Shown here: positions 24,841-34,442 of the stretch, one piece after another
Numbering within the stretch: the stretch's first letter is position 1
How the letters are laid out: the number at the start of each line of letters is the position of its first letter
Source: Bacteroidales bacterium
GTDB taxonomy: Bacteria > Bacteroidota > Bacteroidia > Bacteroidales > UBA932
Assembly: GCA_017452265.1 (NCBI GenBank)
Contig: JAFTMS010000011.1
Coordinates: 1-64,000 of the forward strand
Direction of reading: 5' to 3'
Length of the DNA stretch: 64,000 nucleotides
Position numbers and translations under genes: made by a program
Notes under the pieces: generated by a model
The model's database searches: none
Seen by the model: the letters and a program-made list of their open reading frames with translations, nothing else
Told to the model about the DNA's origin: nothing

Positions 24841-26372
24841 ATTCTGGCTGCACAGTTGATTCCGTCGAGGGCGGAGGAGACGATGCCTCCGGCGTAACCG
24901 GCGCCTTCACCGCATGGGTACAGGCCTGCGACCTGAGTGTGTTCAAGCGTTTCCGGATCGCGTGGTATGCGGACCGGAGATGATGTGCGGGATTCCACTC
25001 CGAGCAGAAGAGCGTCATTGGTGTAATATCCGTGCATCTTCTTGTTACCGATTTCCGGGAAGGCATACTTCAGACGGAGCGAGACATGTTCCGGAAGCAG
25101 TTCGTGCAGCGGAGCATTCGCAGCGCCCGGATGGTAAGAAGTCTGCGGAAGGCCGTTTGAAGGCACTCTGCGGCAGAAGTCCATCATGCGCTGGGCCGGA
25201 GCCTTGAGCGAGCCGGTATAATCATACATCGACTTCTCCACATCCTTCTGGAACTGCAGCAGGGCAAGCGGGCCATGCTTCGCGTATTCCGGGAAATCCT
25301 CCGGTTCGATCTGCACGACAACGCCGGAATTTGCCCATTTCGAATTACGTTTCGAATTGGACATGCCGTTCAGAACAAGCTCGCCTTCGGCAGTCGCCGC
25401 CGGCACAAGTATTCCGCCCGGACACATGCAGAACGAGAACACTCCCCTGCCTTCGATCTGTGTCACGAACGAATACTCAGCCGTCGGCATGAAAGGCTGG
25501 TATTTTCCATGATACTGGATTCTGTTTATGAGGGACTGAGGATGCTCCACACGCACTCCGAGGGCAAATCCCTTGGCCTGTATCTCCCATCCCTTGCGGT
25601 CGAACATCTCATAGATGTCGCGTGCGGAATGACCTGTTGCAAGGATGACCTTGCGCGAAGTATATATATCACCGGACATCACAGCAACGTCAAAAGAACC
25701 GTCACACTTCTTCACAATATCCGTGACACGCGAATCGAAATGGTACTCTCCGCCATGCTCCACCACACAGTTCCTGATGTTTTCCACCACAGCCGGAAGC
25801 CTGTCGCTGCCGATGTGAGGATGGGCATCTATCAGGATGGACGAATCTGCTCCGAAACGTACAAGCTGATGCAGGACCTCACGGATATCTCCCCTCTTTG
25901 AGGAACGTGTAAACAGTTTTCCGTCTGAGAAAGTGCCTGCGCCCCCCTCTCCGAAGCAGTAGTTCGAATCCGGATTCACGACGCCTTCCCTCGAAAGCGC
26001 CGCCATATCGTATTTCCTCTTGTGAACGTCCTTACCGCGTTCAAGTATTACAGGCTTATATCCTCGCATAAGCAGCCTCAAAGCGGCAAACATGCCCGCA
26101 GGCCCGGCACCTATAATGATTACCGGCTCCGCTGATGAGACGTCCTTATATTCCGGAAGCACATATTCCTCCATCACCTCATCCGGCTTGTACACCTCAA
26201 CGCGGTATCTGTAAAGGATGTCGTTACGGGCATCGATGGAACGACGTGTGATGCGGTATTTCACCTGCGCCTTGTTCTTGGGCGAAAGTCCGAGCGCCCT
26301 GACTGCGGCGTTCTGCACTTCGTCGGCAGAAAGTTCCAGCCCCAGTTTCGTGGTTATTTCTATTTCCTTCAT
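24837..26372 (-). CDS. FAD-dependent oxidoreductase
   Basis: 511 residues. A short N-terminal domain (1-85) is followed by an FAD-binding Rossmann motif IIIGAGPAGMFAALRLL and ERGKDVHKRK, then NYCFGEGGAGTFSDGKL, ATGHSARDIYEM, CPGGILVPAA and the C-terminal GLYPCGEGAGYAGGIVSSALDG. This is the large uncharacterised dehydrogenase-like family with a conserved C-terminal FAD domain. Reaction unknown. Lies between tsaD (8 bp upstream) and the M64 gene (4-bp overlap). Confidence 0.88.
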   Translation of the reverse strand: MKEIEITTKLGLELSADEVQNAAVRALGLSPKNKAQVKYRITRRSIDARNDILYRYRVEVYKPDEVMEEYVLPEYKDVSSAEPVIIIGAGPAGMFAALRLLMRGYKPVILERGKDVHKRKYDMAALSREGVVNPDSNYCFGEGGAGTFSDGKLFTRSSKRGDIREVLHQLVRFGADSSILIDAHPHIGSDRLPAVVENIRNCVVEHGGEYHFDSRVTDIVKKCDGSFDVAVMSGDIYTSRKVILATGHSARDIYEMFDRKGWEIQAKGFALGVRVEHPQSLINRIQYHGKYQPFMPTAEYSFVTQIEGRGVFSFCMCPGGILVPAATAEGELVLNGMSNSKRNSKWANSGVVVQIEPEDFPEYAKHGPLALLQFQKDVEKSMYDYTGSLKAPAQRMMDFCRRVPSNGLPQTSYHPGAANAPLHELLPEHVSLRLKYAFPEIGNKKMHGYYTNDALLLGVESRTSSPVRIPRDPETLEHTQVAGLYPCGEGAGYAGGIVSSALDGINCAARI

Positions 26373-26380
26373 AATTATTT

Positions 26381-27403
26381 CTAAAATTCCGCAAGACGGC
26401 TGACAGGTGCTACATCAAGACCGGCACGCTCTCCGTTACGGTAATGGAACCAGCCGGCAATGGCAATCATCGCGGCATTGTCAGTCGTGAACTTGAATTC
26501 CGGAAGGAACGTCGTCCAGCCACGCTTGCGGCCTTCCTCGACAATTCTTGCACGCAGTCCGCTGTTGGCAGAAACACCTCCGCCTATGGTCATCTGTCTG
26601 ATTCCGGTCTGCTTCGCCGCCTTTATGAGCTTGTCCATCAGTATGTCTATCAATGCCTTCTGGAAGCTCGCGCATATATCCTCCTTGTTCTTCTCCATGA
26701 ATTCAGGATCGAGGGCCATCTGGTCTCTTACAAAATACAGCAGCGACGTCTTTATGCCGCTGAAGCTGTAGTCCAGACCTGGCACATGAGGCTTTGAGAA
26801 CCTGAAGCGCTCCGGATCTCCCTGCTTTGCAAGCCTGTCCACTATCGGGCCTCCGGGATAACCGAGCCCCATCATCTTCGAACACTTGTCGAAGGCCTCT
26901 CCCACTGCATCATCAATCGTCTGACCGAGAATCTCGTACTCAAGCGGACTGTTCACACGGACGATCTGCGAATTGCCTCCGGAAACCAGCAGGCAAAGGT
27001 ACGGGAACTCCGGACAGCGGTTCTCCGCATCGTACTGTTTTATGAAATTCGCAAGGATATGTCCCTGCAGATGGTTCACCTCCACGAGCGGCTTTCCGAG
27101 CGACATCGCCAGTCCCTTGGCGAAGGAGGTGCCCACGAGCAGCGAGCCGAGCAGTCCCGGCCCTCTCGTAAAAGCGATGGCCGTGATGTCCTCAGGGCTG
27201 ATTCCGGCACGCACAATCGCCTCACTCACAACCGGTACGATATTCACCTGATGCGCTCTGGATGCCAGTTCCGGAATCACTCCGCCGTATGCCTTGTGCA
27301 CATCCTGACTTGCAAGGACATTCGAAAGCAGGAAGCCGTCCTTGATGACAGCCGCCGAAGTGTCGTCGCATGAAGATTCAATTCCTAATATTATATCTGC
27401 CAT
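26381..27403 (-). CDS. tsaD: tRNA threonylcarbamoyladenosine transferase TsaD
   Basis: TsaD (Gcp/Kae1) transfers threonylcarbamoyl to A37 of ANN-decoding tRNAs with TsaB and TsaE. About 340 residues. Marks are ILGIESSCDDTSAAVI at the start, the metal-binding NHLQGHILAN (HxxxH), CLLVSGGNSQIV and GGGVSANSGLR. I chose the ATG at 27403 (MADIILGIESS) by family spacing; an ATG at 27412 would add MPD. A -7 box on the minus strand upstream (27442-27434) starts transcription between tsaD and tamB. Confidence 0.95.
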   Translation of the reverse strand: MADIILGIESSCDDTSAAVIKDGFLLSNVLASQDVHKAYGGVIPELASRAHQVNIVPVVSEAIVRAGISPEDITAIAFTRGPGLLGSLLVGTSFAKGLAMSLGKPLVEVNHLQGHILANFIKQYDAENRCPEFPYLCLLVSGGNSQIVRVNSPLEYEILGQTIDDAVGEAFDKCSKMMGLGYPGGPIVDRLAKQGDPERFRFSKPHVPGLDYSFSGIKTSLLYFVRDQMALDPEFMEKNKEDICASFQKALIDILMDKLIKAAKQTGIRQMTIGGGVSANSGLRARIVEEGRKRGWTTFLPEFKFTTDNAAMIAIAGWFHYRNGERAGLDVAPVSRLAEF

Positions 27404-27433
27404 ATCGGGCATGTTTTATGTTCATTATCGCCT

Positions 27434-27474
27434 GCAAAAATACGGTTTTTATCCGAATTATTTATTATTTTTGC
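27434..27474. promoter_or_regulatory. Divergent -7 boxes of tsaD and tamB
   Basis: TATTTTTGC occurs on the minus strand at 27442-27434 (toward tsaD) and on the plus strand at 27466-27474 (toward tamB). Neither has a good -33 box at normal distance. Confidence 0.5.
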
Positions 27475-30400
27475 GGGTTGTATTTTTAACGGGACGAATT
27501 ATCAGAAAGGCTCTCAAAATAATATGGCTGACCATCGTTGCTATCACAGCCATCGTAATCGGAGGAATGCTCATAGTGCAGCTTCCTCAGGTTCAGACGT
27601 TTGCAGTGAAGAAGGCCGTAGAAGCCGTCTCCGACAAGCTGGATGGAGACATAGAGTTCGAGAAGATACATTTCAAGCCGTTCACGACCCTCGTCGTCAA
27701 GAACATCGCCATCATCGACAGGGAACCGGCAGCAGATGCCGCCGACCCTGACAGCCCACCGGTAGACACCCTCTTCAAAGCCAGATACATCATCGCCCGG
27801 TTCACCCTCGAAGGTCTCAGAAACGCCGGCGGCCTGCACCTCGGCAAGGCATACATCGAGGATGCGCAGATGAACCTTGTACTCGAAGACAAGCCGGACA
27901 TGGGAGACGGCGACACGACGACGGACAATCTCTCCAGGATCTTCCGTCTCAAGAAGTCAGAAAAGTCCAAGGACAGCGACCGGGAGCTCTTCCACATAAG
28001 GAAGGTCGAAATCCACAATTTCGGCTTCTCGATGAAGAATCATATGTCCGACAAGACCCCATATTACGGAGGCATCAACTGGAACGACCTGGACATAAAG
28101 GACATACACCTGAACGCCAAGGAACTCCAGTTCAAGGGAGGCATTATGTCCGGAACTGCGGACAAGCTATCGTTCAAGGAGAAGAGCGGCTACAGGGTGC
28201 AGGCAATGTCGGGCAGCGCACGTGTAGGAAGAGGAAAGACCATCATCGGGGAACTCAGGATAAGAGACCCGTGGTCAAACATATATCTTCCTGAATTCAT
28301 GATGAGCTACAGCTGCGTGGACGATTTCTCAGACTTCATCTCCAAAGTGAAGATAGACGCAGAGATAGACCCGAGCAGGCTGGATTTCAAGACATTGACA
28401 TATTTTGCCCCACAGCTTGAAGGCAACGGGCTGACAGCACGCCTTCACGGAAAGGTCTCCGGATACGTGGACGATTTCTCGATAGAAGACCTTTGGGTGA
28501 GTTCCGAGGCCGGAGGCTTCGAGGGCACTGCAAGCGGCAGGATGAAGGGCATACCGGAAATCATGGACACGAGGATAGACGCGTCCCTGAAGGATTTCAC
28601 GCTGACGACCGAAGGCCTCGGCACATTCCTGTCGGAGTGGACGGAAGAGGACGTGGACCTGAAGAAATACATACCGCAGGTGCAGTTCGGAGTGCAGGCA
28701 CATGCGCACGGCCCGCTCAACAATCTCAACGTCAGGGCGGACATAAAGACGGCGGAGCACGGGGCGGCGGATCTCGCTGTGAAGGTCGACGAAATCCTGA
28801 CGGCATCACGCCCGATAACGGTCAGCGGAGTCGTGAACACCGCAGACCTCGACATCGGCAGCTTCATCGGCACAGACCTTATCCGTCAGGTCACGATGCA
28901 TTCGGCACTCAGTGCAAAGCTGCCGACAAAAGACACCCCGGTGAACGTCAGGATAGACACACTGAACGTATCCCGTGCAAACATCCTCGACTACGACTAC
29001 AGCCGTCTTAAAGGCAGCGGAACGATTACGGACAGCAAGTTCGACGGTTTCGTGACATGCACCGACCCCAACCTGAATTTCCAGTTCAAGGGCCAGTTCG
29101 CCCTTTCGCAGAAGACAAACGACGCGAAATATATCTTCGAAGCAGCGCTCGGGTATGCAAATCTGAACGCCCTCAATCTTGACAGGCGCGGAAGGTCTGT
29201 CGTCTCGATAAAAAGAGTCAAGGCCGACTTCAACAGAAAGGCGACCGGAGACATATTCGGAACCGTGAATCTGGCCGACCTGCAGCTTCAGAACGCCAAG
29301 GACAGGAACAACATAGGCAATATAAGCATAGCATCGCACAACAATGACGACGGGTACAAGATGACGTTCACATCGTCGTTTGCAGAGGCCTCGTACAAGG
29401 GTACGGCATCGATCATCGACTTTGCAAAGGACATACAGGGAGTGACGCTCAGAAAGGAACTTCCGGCAATCTTCACCGACTCGACATACGTATGGTCGGG
29501 CAACAGATACAGCATAGAGATGAAGTGCCACAACTCCCAGGACCTGATGAACTTCCTCGCTCCGGGACTTTATATCGAGGAGGGCACATATTTCAAGGCT
29601 GACATCGACAGGAACGGGCTCTTCAATGCGGATTTCGATTCCAGAAGGCTTGCTTACGGCACGCAGTACCTGAAGGGGCTTTCCGGCTCTCTCAGCAATC
29701 AGGACAATCATCTTGCGGGAAGCATAAGAAGCGATGAGATGCAGGTGGCCACCCTTGTCATGTCCGACAACAGCATAACGGTGGATGCCGACGACAACCA
29801 TGTCGAGCTGCAGCTGGGATACGACAACCACAGCAGGCTCGACAACAGGGGCGTCTTCATTCTGGACGGAGACCTTGAAAGGGATGCGTCCGGACTCGGG
29901 CTGGACATGGCCATAAAGCCTTCGTCGGTCTTCATCAACTCGAAGCAATGGGAGATCAGGCCTTCCGAAATCAGCATAAAAGGCGGAGAGATTTCTGTGG
30001 ATTCATTTGCACTTGAATCAGGAGACGAAGCCGTAAGGGTGTACGGAGGGTATTCAAGGACACAGAAGGACACGCTCACGCTCGCTCTTGAGCGCTTCGA
30101 CGTTTCCATCCTGAACTCCGTCCTCACCGGTGACTTCGGCATTGGCGGAGCAGCGACGGGATACGTGAACGTGACCTCTCCCGGAAGCAGAACCGGCATA
30201 CTGGTGGACATGGTATGCGACTCGACATATCTGGCCGGAGAGCCGCTCGGAACGATACTCATCGGAAGTGAATGGAACGAAAAAAGCCAGATGTTCGACA
30301 TAAACGCACGCAACGACCTGAACGGCAGAAGCGGACTGGCCCTCACTGCAGGATACAGGCCGAAAGGCAGGAATCTGAATGCGACAGCCATTCTGGACGG

Positions 30401-32129
30401 CCTGGACATAAGTTATGCACAGCCATTCCTTTCCGACGTGTTCAGCGTCATGGACGGACAGATTTCAGGAAAGATAACGGCAGACGGGCCGCTTTCAGAG
30501 CTGTCGATAGGCAGCGACGGGGCAAGGCTCGACGATGCCATGCTGAGAGTGGCCTTCACGAATGTGCCATACATGGCAGACGGAACGCTCCACCTCGACG
30601 ACACCGGCGTATACTTCGACGATATCAGCGTCCGCGACAGATACAACGGCACAGGAAAGGTGTCCGGAGGCATCAAATACGACCATTTCCGCAACTTCCG
30701 TTTCAACACCGTGCTGACGGTGGACCAGATCGAAGCCGTCAACCTTTCCGAGGCAGACTCGGAGGATTTCTACGGCAACATTTTCGCTACGGGAAAGGTC
30801 ACGATCAAAGGCCCGCTCAACTCCATCCAGATGGATGTCGATGCAGTGACGGCGAAACGGGGAGAGCTTCATATACCTATGAATGCGTCTTCATCTGCAG
30901 GAACAAACAATCTGCTGAAGTTCAAGGAGCCGGAGGTGACAGTGGAAGTGGATCCTTACGACGCCTTCGTGAGGAAGAAGGAGAGGAACAGGGAGACGGG
31001 AAGCGAATTCAGGGTGAACATGAAGGTGAACGCCCAGCCTGACGTGGAAGCGTTCGTGGAGATTGACAAGGCGAGCGGGAATGTGCTCAGCGGCAAGGGA
31101 AGCGGTCTGCTGAACCTGACCGTGAGCGATGACGTGTTCGACGTGAGCGGCGACTACACCCTCAACAGCGGAAACTACAAGTTCGTCGCCGGCGGTCTGA
31201 TAGGAAGGGACTTCACCATACAGGACGGAAGCTCCATCAAGTTCAACGGCGACATCATGGACAGCGACCTCGACATCGAAGCCATTTACAGGACAAAAGC
31301 GGCCATCGGTACGCTCATCTCGGACACGACTTCCGTTTCCACAAGACGTGCTGTAGAGTGCAAGATCATGATTTCCGGAAGGCTAAGCGCGCCTCAGCTC
31401 AGCTTCGACATCGACGTGCCGGATCTTGATCCGACGACACAGTCACGCGTTGAAAGCGCGCTTAGCACTGATGACAAGATACAGAAGCAGTTCCTATCGC
31501 TGATTCTTTCCAACAGTTTCCTTCCTGACGAGCAGTCTGGCATAGTGAACAACTCGACGCTTCTGTACTCGAACGTGATGGAGATGATGAGCAACCAGCT
31601 GAACAACATATTCCAGAAGCTTGGCATCCCTATAGACATGGGTCTCAACTACCAGCCGAGCGAGAAGGGCAACGACCTGTTCGACGTGGCCGTCTCGACT
31701 CAGCTGTTCAACAACAGGGTGGTCGTGAACGGCAGTGTGGGCAACAAGCAGTACAGCAGTTCCGGAACTCAGAGCGACGTCGTGGGCGATCTTGACATAG
31801 AGATAAAGCTGAACCGCTCCGGTTCGTTCCGTCTGAACCTTTTCTCGCATTCGGCGGACTCATACACGAACTACCTTGACAATTCGCAGCGAAGCGGAGG
31901 CGGCTTCACCTATCAGGCGGAATTCAACCATCTCGGACAGTTCTTCAAGAACATGTTTTCGAAGAAGAAGCGTCAGGAGGCACGTCAGAGAGAGGAAGAC
32001 GAGATGCTCAATGCAGAAAGGGTAACGCTTCAGGTCACTGCTCCGGAGCCTGATTCCGGATCGGATGACGGCAAGGCGGACAGGAAGAAGGTCAAACAGA
32101 AAAAGGACAGGAAATATGACAGGAAATAA
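27471..32129 (+). CDS. tamB: TamB family translocation/assembly protein
   Basis: A very large (about 1550 residues) inner-membrane-anchored, periplasm-spanning protein of the TamB/AsmA-like group, involved in outer-membrane assembly or lipid transport. One N-terminal membrane helix (IIWLTIVAITAIVIGGMLIV) is followed by long beta-rich repeats and the C-terminal DUF490/TamB domain (about the last 400 residues: NLTVSDDVFDVSGDYTLNSG, NLYSNVMEMMSNQLNNIF-like helix, VVVNGSVGNKQYSSSG). A basic tail follows. The start is unsure: the open frame runs back to 27342 through tsaD antisense, the first usable codon near the helix is TTG at 27471, and a -7 box overlaps it. Confidence 0.88.
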   Translation: MRVVFLTGRIIRKALKIIWLTIVAITAIVIGGMLIVQLPQVQTFAVKKAVEAVSDKLDGDIEFEKIHFKPFTTLVVKNIAIIDREPAADAADPDSPPVDTLFKARYIIARFTLEGLRNAGGLHLGKAYIEDAQMNLVLEDKPDMGDGDTTTDNLSRIFRLKKSEKSKDSDRELFHIRKVEIHNFGFSMKNHMSDKTPYYGGINWNDLDIKDIHLNAKELQFKGGIMSGTADKLSFKEKSGYRVQAMSGSARVGRGKTIIGELRIRDPWSNIYLPEFMMSYSCVDDFSDFISKVKIDAEIDPSRLDFKTLTYFAPQLEGNGLTARLHGKVSGYVDDFSIEDLWVSSEAGGFEGTASGRMKGIPEIMDTRIDASLKDFTLTTEGLGTFLSEWTEEDVDLKKYIPQVQFGVQAHAHGPLNNLNVRADIKTAEHGAADLAVKVDEILTASRPITVSGVVNTADLDIGSFIGTDLIRQVTMHSALSAKLPTKDTPVNVRIDTLNVSRANILDYDYSRLKGSGTITDSKFDGFVTCTDPNLNFQFKGQFALSQKTNDAKYIFEAALGYANLNALNLDRRGRSVVSIKRVKADFNRKATGDIFGTVNLADLQLQNAKDRNNIGNISIASHNNDDGYKMTFTSSFAEASYKGTASIIDFAKDIQGVTLRKELPAIFTDSTYVWSGNRYSIEMKCHNSQDLMNFLAPGLYIEEGTYFKADIDRNGLFNADFDSRRLAYGTQYLKGLSGSLSNQDNHLAGSIRSDEMQVATLVMSDNSITVDADDNHVELQLGYDNHSRLDNRGVFILDGDLERDASGLGLDMAIKPSSVFINSKQWEIRPSEISIKGGEISVDSFALESGDEAVRVYGGYSRTQKDTLTLALERFDVSILNSVLTGDFGIGGAATGYVNVTSPGSRTGILVDMVCDSTYLAGEPLGTILIGSEWNEKSQMFDINARNDLNGRSGLALTAGYRPKGRNLNATAILDGLDISYAQPFLSDVFSVMDGQISGKITADGPLSELSIGSDGARLDDAMLRVAFTNVPYMADGTLHLDDTGVYFDDISVRDRYNGTGKVSGGIKYDHFRNFRFNTVLTVDQIEAVNLSEADSEDFYGNIFATGKVTIKGPLNSIQMDVDAVTAKRGELHIPMNASSSAGTNNLLKFKEPEVTVEVDPYDAFVRKKERNRETGSEFRVNMKVNAQPDVEAFVEIDKASGNVLSGKGSGLLNLTVSDDVFDVSGDYTLNSGNYKFVAGGLIGRDFTIQDGSSIKFNGDIMDSDLDIEAIYRTKAAIGTLISDTTSVSTRRAVECKIMISGRLSAPQLSFDIDVPDLDPTTQSRVESALSTDDKIQKQFLSLILSNSFLPDEQSGIVNNSTLLYSNVMEMMSNQLNNIFQKLGIPIDMGLNYQPSEKGNDLFDVAVSTQLFNNRVVVNGSVGNKQYSSSGTQSDVVGDLDIEIKLNRSGSFRLNLFSHSADSYTNYLDNSQRSGGGFTYQAEFNHLGQFFKNMFSKKKRQEARQREEDEMLNAERVTLQVTAPEPDSGSDDGKADRKKVKQKKDRKYDRK

Positions 32130-32829
32130 AGGCAGACTGTACCTGGTCCCCTCACCTCTTGGGGACAATGACCCGTCGGAGGTCATTCCGGCTCCGGTCC
32201 TGAAATCGCTTGAAGGTTTCAGGACTTTTGTCGTGGAGGAAGTGCGCACGGCGAGGCGTTATCTCTCACGTGCCGGACTCAAGGGAAGGATAGATACGCT
32301 GGAATTCTTTGAGCTCAACGAACATACGGATGCGGCGACCGTGGAGGGCTATCTGCGGCTTTTCGATGACGGGAATGACGTGGCACTCATTTCTGAGGCC
32401 GGACTGCCGGCCGTGGCGGATCCGGGGGCACAGCTCGTGGCTCTGGCCCACAGGAACAGCATCGAGGTGGTGCCTTGCGTGGGCCCTTCGTCGCTCATGC
32501 TGGCTCTGATGGCTTCGGGGCTGAACGGGCAGTCATTCGCCTTCTGCGGATATATTCCGGCGAAGACGGATGAACGCAGAAGCAGGCTCAGGACGCTGGA
32601 GAAGGTGTCGGGGCAGCTCAGGCAGACGCAGATACTCATCGAGACTCCGTACAGGAATGACGCGCTGTTCACGGATATCCTTTCGGTGTGCAACCCTTCC
32701 ACAAGGGTGTGCATTGCAGTGAACATCACCATGCCGGATGCATGTATAAGGACAAAGACCGTGGCGCAATGGAAGAAGGAAGGACTGACAATAGGCAAAA
32801 GGCCCTGCGTTTTCTTGATCTTAGCATGA
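32116..32829 (+). CDS. RsmI-like SAM-dependent methyltransferase
   Basis: 237 residues, tetrapyrrole-methylase fold. The family of RsmI (16S rRNA C1402 2'-O-methyltransferase) is suggested by GRLYLVPSPLGD, the SAM-site stretch ALISEAGLPAVADPGAQLV and CVGPSSLMLALMASGLNGQSF-FCGYIP. Bacteroidota often carry this shorter paralogue besides true RsmI, so the exact target is unsure. The ATG at 32116 overlaps the tamB end by 14 bp; the stop overlaps the folB ATG (ATGA). Confidence 0.85.
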   Translation: MTGNKGRLYLVPSPLGDNDPSEVIPAPVLKSLEGFRTFVVEEVRTARRYLSRAGLKGRIDTLEFFELNEHTDAATVEGYLRLFDDGNDVALISEAGLPAVADPGAQLVALAHRNSIEVVPCVGPSSLMLALMASGLNGQSFAFCGYIPAKTDERRSRLRTLEKVSGQLRQTQILIETPYRNDALFTDILSVCNPSTRVCIAVNITMPDACIRTKTVAQWKKEGLTIGKRPCVFLILA

Positions 32830-33188
32830 AAAATATAGGTATTCTTGAGTTGGAAGGAATGGAGTTTCGGGCATTTCATGGATGTCTGGAAAGGGAGAAG
32901 GCCGCCGGGAATCTGTTCACGGTGGATTTACGCGGGGAGGTGGACATGGCTGCGGCAGCGGAGAGCGACCGTCTGGAGGATACGCTGAACTATGCGCTCA
33001 TATATGATGTCGTGGCCGCAGAGATGGCACGTCCGTCCGACCTTCTGGAGCATGTGGCGGGCAGGATCGTGAAGGCTCTGGAAGATAAGTTTCCGCAGCT
33101 GGTGTCCTTTTCTGTGAGGGTGTCGAAAAGAAGACCGCCGGTGGATGGTGTCGTGCAGTGGTCACGTATAACCTTATATTCCGAATAA
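32826..33188 (+). CDS. folB: Dihydroneopterin aldolase
   Basis: 120 residues. FolB converts 7,8-dihydroneopterin to 6-hydroxymethyl-dihydropterin in folate synthesis. Marks are LEGMEFRAFHGCLEREK (substrate-binding region), DTLNYALIYDVV and LLEHVAGRIV, with the catalytic Lys in VRVSKRRPPVDG. ATG at 32826 overlaps the preceding stop by 4 bp; a longer frame upstream is an overlap artefact. Confidence 0.93.
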   Translation: MKNIGILELEGMEFRAFHGCLEREKAAGNLFTVDLRGEVDMAAAAESDRLEDTLNYALIYDVVAAEMARPSDLLEHVAGRIVKALEDKFPQLVSFSVRVSKRRPPVDGVVQWSRITLYSE

Positions 33189-33191
33189 GAT

Positions 33192-34442
33192 ATGGTCAGG
33201 ATAGCATTTATTACTTTAGGGTGCAAGCTGAATTATGCCGAGACCTCGACATATGAAAGAGCCCTGGTGAAGGAAGGTTTCGAGGCTGTGCCCTGGAGCA
33301 AGGGAGCAGACGTATTCCTTGTGAACACATGCTCAGTGACGGAGCACTCGGACAAGAAGAGCCGCAACATCATCAGGAAGCTGCACAGGCAGAATCCCGA
33401 TGCAAAGATTTTTGTGACAGGATGTTACGCCCAGTTGAAAAGGGCTGAAATCGAGGCGATAGAGGGTGTGGAACGTGTTTTCGGGGCAACAGAGAAGGGG
33501 CAGATCGTTCCGACGGTTCTGGATGCCGTGCGAGGCGCATCCTGCTGCGGACACGACATGGGTACATTCTTCCCTGCTTTTTCGAGCGGTGAGCGCACGA
33601 GGTCTTTCCTGAAGGTGCAGGACGGATGTGATTACAAATGCGCGTACTGCACGGTGCCGTATGCCCGGGGTGAAAGCCGGAACATTCCGATTGCGGAAAT
33701 CATCCCTCAGGCTGAAGCCATTGCCGCAGAAGGCATAAAGGAAATCGTGCTTACGGGAGTGAATACAGGCGATTTCGGCAAGACGACAGGAGAGAGCTTC
33801 TTCGACCTCATCAAAAGGCTGAATGATGTGGAAGGCATCGAAAGATACAGGATTTCGTCCATAGAGCCGAATCTGCTCACCGAGGAAATGATAGACTGGA
33901 TCACATCCGGCACGAAGTTCCTGCCGCACTACCATATACCTTTGCAGTCGGGATGCGACACCGTTCTGAAGCAGATGGGCAGGCGCTACGACACAGCTGC
34001 ATTTGCGCATAAGATACAGTATATCCGGCAGAAGAGCGAAAAGCCGGGAGGGCCAAAGGTATTCTTTGGCATTGACGTGATAGTGGGATTTCCTGGCGAG
34101 ACCGATGAACTTTTCGAGGAAACATATGCCTTCCTTCGCGATGTGGTGAGACCGGCATTCATCCACATATTCCCATATTCCAAGCGTGCAGGCACACCGG
34201 CGGCAGAAAGAAAGGATCAGGTGCAGGATTTGGTCAAGACGGAACGGGTTCAGAGGCTTGAGGCGCTGTGTGCGCAGCTGAATGCGGAATTCATGAAGGC
34301 TAACGAGGGAGTGCATGAGAAGGTGCTGTTTGAAAGCACGAACAGAAAGGGACAGATGGAAGGCTATACAGGCAATTACATAAGGATTGCAAGGCCGTAC
34401 GATCCCGAACTGATAGGCAGAATCATAGATGTCATAATATGA
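33192..34442 (+). CDS. mtaB: tRNA t6A37 methylthiotransferase MtaB
   Basis: MtaB converts t6A37 of tRNA to ms2t6A. 416 residues. The UPF0004 domain carries Cys11, Cys47 and Cys78 for the auxiliary cluster; the radical SAM motif is in DGCDYKCAYCTVPYARG; a TRAM-like tail ends the protein. It starts 3 bp after folB, and its stop overlaps the next ATG by 4 bp. The t6A substrate is made by TsaD, encoded 6 kb away in the divergent operon. Confidence 0.95.
   Translation: MVRIAFITLGCKLNYAETSTYERALVKEGFEAVPWSKGADVFLVNTCSVTEHSDKKSRNIIRKLHRQNPDAKIFVTGCYAQLKRAEIEAIEGVERVFGATEKGQIVPTVLDAVRGASCCGHDMGTFFPAFSSGERTRSFLKVQDGCDYKCAYCTVPYARGESRNIPIAEIIPQAEAIAAEGIKEIVLTGVNTGDFGKTTGESFFDLIKRLNDVEGIERYRISSIEPNLLTEEMIDWITSGTKFLPHYHIPLQSGCDTVLKQMGRRYDTAAFAHKIQYIRQKSEKPGGPKVFFGIDVIVGFPGETDELFEETYAFLRDVVRPAFIHIFPYSKRAGTPAAERKDQVQDLVKTERVQRLEALCAQLNAEFMKANEGVHEKVLFESTNRKGQMEGYTGNYIRIARPYDPELIGRIIDVII

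Noticed and set aside
28806-29948. 380-codon open frame on the minus strand inside tamB
   Set aside because: Antisense shadow of a long, well-supported gene; composition is low-quality and no start signal or family match is seen.
33333-34316. 327-codon minus-strand frame over mtaB
   Set aside because: Antisense shadow; mtaB has all its cluster cysteines.
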